Assembly: GCA_016709875.1 (NCBI GenBank)
Contig: JADJLZ010000010.1
Span: 62,001-126,000, forward strand
DNA: 64,000 bases
Direction of reading: 5' to 3'
From: Planctomycetota bacterium
GTDB taxonomy: Bacteria > Planctomycetota > UBA1135 > GCA-002686595
A program made the translations under genes and the position numbers. How positions within the stretch are numbered: the first letter of the stretch is position 1; each line of letters begins with the position of its first letter. Below are positions 60,641 through 64,000 of the stretch, piece after piece. The notes beneath the pieces were generated by a model. That model was given only the letters and a program-made list of their open reading frames with translations, was not told the DNA's origin and did no database searches.

Positions 60641-63616
60641 CTAGGACTCCAGCTCGCGGTTGGGATTGGTGACGCGCGCGAGGTAGGTGGTGCGCGGGCG
60701 CGTGTTGAGTTCCTCGAGCAGTGCGTAGTTCTGCGGCTCGGCCTTGAGCTTCGACACGGCCGTCTTCGGATCCTTGATGTCACCGAAGACGATCGCGTCG
60801 GCGGGGCAGACGGCCTGGCAGGCCGTGCGGATCTCGCCGTCGCGGATCTTGCGGTCTTCCTTCTTGGCCGCGAGGTTCGCGCGGTTGATGCGCTGCACGC
60901 AGTAGGTGCACTTCTCCATCACGCCGCGCGAACGAACGGTGACGTCGGGGTTGCGTCCGTACTTCAGCGTCTCCGAGTCGTAGTCGGAGTAGAGGTAGAA
61001 GTTGAAGCGGCGCACCTTGTAGGGGCAGTTGTTGGCGCAGTACCGCGTGCCGATGCAGCGGTTGTAGACCATGTCGTTCAGCCCCTCGGGGCTGTGCGAG
61101 GTCGCCGCGACCGGGCAGACCGTCTCGCAGGGCGCGTTCTCGCACTGCATGCACGGGATCGGCTGCGTGTAGATCTTCGGGTTCTTCGGATCGCCCTGGA
61201 AGTAGCGGTCGATGCGCAGCCAGTGCATCTCGCGGCCGCGCATGACCTCCGTCTTGCCGACGACCGGCGTGTTGTTCTCGGCCGAGCAGGCGGTGACGCA
61301 CGCGCCGCACGCGGTGCAGGCGTTGAGGTCGATCACCATGCCCCAGGCGTACTCGCCCTTGTTGCGGTCGGCGTAGAGCGAGGTGTTCTCCTGCTCCTTG
61401 CGCTTGATGATGTGCGGGTTCTCGCGGAAGTGGTCCACGGTCGCCACGCGCACGGGCGAGAGTTCCTCCCGGAGGTTCTCCGGAAGGTTCGTGTCCATCT
61501 TGTCGTGCTCCTGCGTCGTGGCGAGCGCGTAGGTCTCGCCCGTCTTGCGCAGCGTCGCGCCGGAGCCCTGCGAGAGCGCGCTGCTCGTGCGCAGCGCATA
61601 GGCGTCGTAGCCGACGCCGTTGCCCATGTTGCCCGCCTTGCGCCGGCCGAAGCCGAGCGTGAGCGTGAGCGCATCGTCCGCGTGGCCGGGGGTAACGAAG
61701 ACAGGGCCGGTGAGCTTGCGACCGGCGAAGGCGACCTCGACCACGTCGCTGGTCTCCAGGTCCAGCTTCTCCGCCGTCGCGGGGCTCAGCTGGATCACGT
61801 TGTCCCAGCTCAGCATCGTCATCGGGCGCGGCTGCTCGAGCAGCCAGCCGTGGTTGGCGAAGCGGCCGTCGTGCAGGAAGGGGTCGGTGCGGAACGCGAT
61901 CTCCAGACCGATCGGCGCGGGAGCCGCCGGGACCTCGAGCTTGCGGCCGGAGACGGAGACGGGCGCGGCGGCGCTGCCGGCGAAGAGGCCGTCGTGCACC
62001 GCACGGCGCCACTTGCGCTCGAACTCGGCCTCGCCGAGCAGCTTCTTGGCGTTCTCGCGCAGCGTGTCGTAGGCGGAGACGCCCGGCTTGTCGGCCAACA
62101 CGGCGAGCACTTCGTGCGCGGACTTGCCGCTGTACAGCGGCGCGATCAGCGGCTGCACGATGCCGAGCGTGCCGTCGGCGCTGCGCGCATCGCTCCAGCT
62201 CTCGAGGAAGTGCGTCTCGTTCAGGTGCCAGTCGACGAGCTCGGAGGTCTCGTCTCGGTACTGCGAGAGGTGCACGCGCAGCGGCACCTTGGCGAGCGCG
62301 ACGCCGAACTCCAGATCGGCCGGCGCGTCGTAGACCGGGTTGCCCGAGAGCATCACCAGGACCTCGACCTTGCCGTCCTTCATGTCCTGCGCGAGCGTCG
62401 CGAGGGACTGTGCGTTGTCGCTGCCGGAGAACTCGGCCGGCGGCAGGTACTGCGCGCAACGGCCGATGCTCTCGAGCTTCTCGTTGATCAGGTGGGCGAT
62501 CGCGTGGACCGCGGGCGGCTGCGATTCGCCGGCGACGACCAGCGCGCTGCCCTTGTGCTCGGAAAGGTCCTTGGCGGCGGCCTCGACCCAGGCAGCGAAG
62601 GCTGCGCCCGAGGGCGCGGGCACGGCGCCCGAGACGCCGAGCTTGCTCGCGAGCGCGCGCGCAGCGGCCTCGATCTCGCCTGCACGCAGGGTCAGGCGGT
62701 GGTCGGCGGCGGCGCCGGTGCAGGTCGGACGTCCCTCGAGGACGTAGAGCCGGTTGAGGCCGTCGGCCTTGCCTCCGCGCAGCTTGCGCCGGCTCGTGAA
62801 CTCGCGGATCGAGCGCACGTTGCCGGGCGTCGAGGAGAGGAAATCCGCTTCGAGCGAGACGACGACGTCGGCCTTGTCGAAACGCGGCTGCAGTTCGACG
62901 TCCTGGCCGAACGCGAGCTGCGCGCCGGCGCGTGCGTTGTCGCGGTTGGCCGGCTGCCACTGGTGCCAGGCGGCCTTGGGGTACTTCGCGAGCAGTTCCC
63001 GCAGCTGCGCGGCGAGCGTCGGGGAGACGACCGCTTGCGAGAGCACGCGCAGGCCGGAGCCCTGCTTGCCCGCCTGCTCGGTCATGGTCTGCTTCATGGC
63101 ATCCATGAAGGAGGACCAGGTCGCCGGGCGACCGCGGTAGAGGATCGACTGCGAGCGGTCGGGATCGTAGAGGCCGAGCACGGCGGCCTGCGACCAGACG
63201 TCGGTCGCGCCCAGGCTCGCGGGGTGGTCCGCGTTGCCCTCGCACTTGGTCGGCCGGCCCATGTGGCTCTCGACCAGCAGGCCGATCGCGCCGCTCGACC
63301 AGGGCATCGAGGTCGCGAAGAAGAGCGCCTTGCCCGGGAGCAGCTGTTCGGGGTTCTTGGCCCAGGGGACGAGCTTCTCGAGCGGTTGCTTCGTGCACGA
63401 GGCGCTGACGCCGGCGAGCGCGAGCGACGCGCCCATGAGCTTCAGGAAGTCGCGCCGCTCCGGCGGATCGAAGCTCTTCTGGGTCTGCTTGGGGTGCTCG
63501 CGCAGCAGCTTCTGCTCGAAAGGCTCCTGGCCGTGGAATTCAGCCAGGCTGCGCCACATCCGGGGGCTCGAAGGGCGGCTGCTCGACAGGGTGGTCTCGG
63601 GGGCTTCGTGGCTCAT
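60641..63616 (-). CDS. actB: ACIII subunit ActB (molybdopterin-oxidoreductase-like plus iron-sulfur subunit fusion)
   Basis: Large periplasmic-side subunit of ACIII, 991 residues. A twin-arginine-type signal (ERRDFLKLMGASLALAG) lies at about 53-69. The N-terminal two thirds resemble the molybdopterin oxidoreductase fold but in ACIII carry no molybdenum. The last 260 residues hold four iron-sulfur motifs: CTACGACVTACSAEN, CMQCENAPCETVCPVAAT, CIGTRYCANNCPYKV, and CTYCVQRINRA with CQAVCPADAI. These make an electron wire from quinol oxidation towards the haems. Start: ATG 63616, overlapping the actA stop (ATGA). Confidence 0.95.
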   Translation of the reverse strand: MSHEAPETTLSSSRPSSPRMWRSLAEFHGQEPFEQKLLREHPKQTQKSFDPPERRDFLKLMGASLALAGVSASCTKQPLEKLVPWAKNPEQLLPGKALFFATSMPWSSGAIGLLVESHMGRPTKCEGNADHPASLGATDVWSQAAVLGLYDPDRSQSILYRGRPATWSSFMDAMKQTMTEQAGKQGSGLRVLSQAVVSPTLAAQLRELLAKYPKAAWHQWQPANRDNARAGAQLAFGQDVELQPRFDKADVVVSLEADFLSSTPGNVRSIREFTSRRKLRGGKADGLNRLYVLEGRPTCTGAAADHRLTLRAGEIEAAARALASKLGVSGAVPAPSGAAFAAWVEAAAKDLSEHKGSALVVAGESQPPAVHAIAHLINEKLESIGRCAQYLPPAEFSGSDNAQSLATLAQDMKDGKVEVLVMLSGNPVYDAPADLEFGVALAKVPLRVHLSQYRDETSELVDWHLNETHFLESWSDARSADGTLGIVQPLIAPLYSGKSAHEVLAVLADKPGVSAYDTLRENAKKLLGEAEFERKWRRAVHDGLFAGSAAAPVSVSGRKLEVPAAPAPIGLEIAFRTDPFLHDGRFANHGWLLEQPRPMTMLSWDNVIQLSPATAEKLDLETSDVVEVAFAGRKLTGPVFVTPGHADDALTLTLGFGRRKAGNMGNGVGYDAYALRTSSALSQGSGATLRKTGETYALATTQEHDKMDTNLPENLREELSPVRVATVDHFRENPHIIKRKEQENTSLYADRNKGEYAWGMVIDLNACTACGACVTACSAENNTPVVGKTEVMRGREMHWLRIDRYFQGDPKNPKIYTQPIPCMQCENAPCETVCPVAATSHSPEGLNDMVYNRCIGTRYCANNCPYKVRRFNFYLYSDYDSETLKYGRNPDVTVRSRGVMEKCTYCVQRINRANLAAKKEDRKIRDGEIRTACQAVCPADAIVFGDIKDPKTAVSKLKAEPQNYALLEELNTRPRTTYLARVTNPNRELES

Positions 63617-64000
63617 CGGTGGCACGTCGAGCAGTTGGTCAGGCTCTGGATCTGGTATTCCTGCACGAGCTTGGGGCCGATCTCGGCCTGGCTCATCGGC
63701 GGGAGGTTCGAGCCCGATTTCTCGGGCCGCTCCGGGTCCCAGCCCATGGTGGTGACTTGATCCCGCGGACGTACGAAGTCCTGCGGGTTGCGGTGGCAGG
63801 CCAGGCACCACTCCATGTTGAGCGAGTTGACCTTCCACATCAGCGGCATCTCGTCCACGCGGCCGTGGCAGGACTCGCAGCCGATGCCCTTCTTCAGGTG
63901 GATCGAGTGGTTGAAGAAGACGAAGTCAGGCAGGTCGTGGACGCGGTTCCACTGGATCGGGACGTCGGTGCGGTAGCTCTCGCGGATGGGCTCGAGCAGC
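63613..64000 (-). CDS. actA: ACIII subunit ActA, multihaem cytochrome c (5' end outside the window)
   Basis: C-terminal part (about 129 residues) of the multihaem cytochrome c subunit of ACIII; the gene continues beyond base 64000. Three CXXCH haem sites are visible: CESCH, CLACH and CSTCH, the last ending the chain. VFFNHSIHLKKGIGCESC with FNHxxH is typical of ActA and of cytochrome c7/NrfH-like haem packing. ActA is normally pentahaem, so two more sites should lie upstream. The stop overlaps the actB start. Confidence 0.92.
   Translation of the reverse strand, partial: LLEPIRESYRTDVPIQWNRVHDLPDFVFFNHSIHLKKGIGCESCHGRVDEMPLMWKVNSLNMEWCLACHRNPQDFVRPRDQVTTMGWDPERPEKSGSNLPPMSQAEIGPKLVQEYQIQSLTNCSTCHR

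Noticed and set aside
1..64000. tRNA, rRNA, transposase, integrase or prophage genes
   Set aside because: None could be recognised while reading either strand, and no attachment-site-like direct repeat was evident.

Overview
The window is GC-rich, densely coded DNA from a Gram-negative bacterium. Evidence for this is an outer-membrane TonB-dependent receptor with its own TonB/ExbB/ExbD motor, lipoprotein and Tat-type signals, and an alternative complex III (ACIII) linked to a caa3-type oxidase. Three unrelated secreted proteins share one Cys-rich C-terminal module. I know that module mainly from deep-branching marine Planctomycetota, so a planctomycete-like host is the best guess; this is an inference, not a proof. 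I saw no rRNA, tRNA, CRISPR array, transposase or integrase.

Layout. 1-3.5 kb: the truncated end of an AI-2E/PerM-family membrane protein and a convergent M1 metallopeptidase. 3.66-15.05 kb: a same-strand energised-uptake cluster (TonB-dependent receptor, DUF3450 protein, TtpC-like ExbB, ExbD, TonB, TPR protein), followed by a large secreted beta-helix protein and a secreted helical-repeat protein. 15.4-20.4 kb: a two-gene unit (the first product has a sigma-4-like helix-turn-helix), then a decayed gene for a multi-domain surface protein with at least six frame changes. 20.66-24.7 kb: a surface-glycan locus (methyltransferase-like module, FkbM methyltransferase, CDP-paratose-2-epimerase-like SDR, GT10 fucosyltransferase). 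The first two parts are out of frame only because of a G5 run inside a His/Thr-rich repeat. 24.7-33.1 kb: SUI1/YciH, a YwiC-like protein, small conserved proteins, DJ-1/PfpI, a subtilase coupled to galactokinase, and an EamA transporter.

33.1-47 kb, mostly minus strand: a YfhO-like protein, an acyltransferase coupled to a fused E1 alpha-beta dehydrogenase, a beta-helix protein, an RCC1-repeat protein, an ICMT-like methyltransferase, glutaminyl-tRNA synthetase and a radical SAM protein. 47-51.7 kb: a Fic protein with a palindrome-rich promoter, an MFS transporter, dienelactone hydrolase, a B3/B4-domain protein and two tandem 50-residue membrane proteins. 51.7-64 kb: one long minus-strand respiratory operon, actA-actB-actC-actD-actE-actF-orf-sco-coxB-coxA-coxC-coxD, cut by the right edge inside actA.

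How the genes work together. The respiratory operon encodes a quinol-to-oxygen chain: ACIII oxidises quinol, and the caa3-type oxidase, whose subunit I has the A2-type Tyr-Ser motif in place of the usual glutamate, reduces oxygen. SCO would metallate the CuA site. The proton-motive force so made can drive the TonB/ExbB/ExbD motor near the left end. Many gene pairs overlap by 4 bp (ATGA or GTGA), which indicates translational coupling. Intergenic hairpins are GC-rich and lack a T tract.
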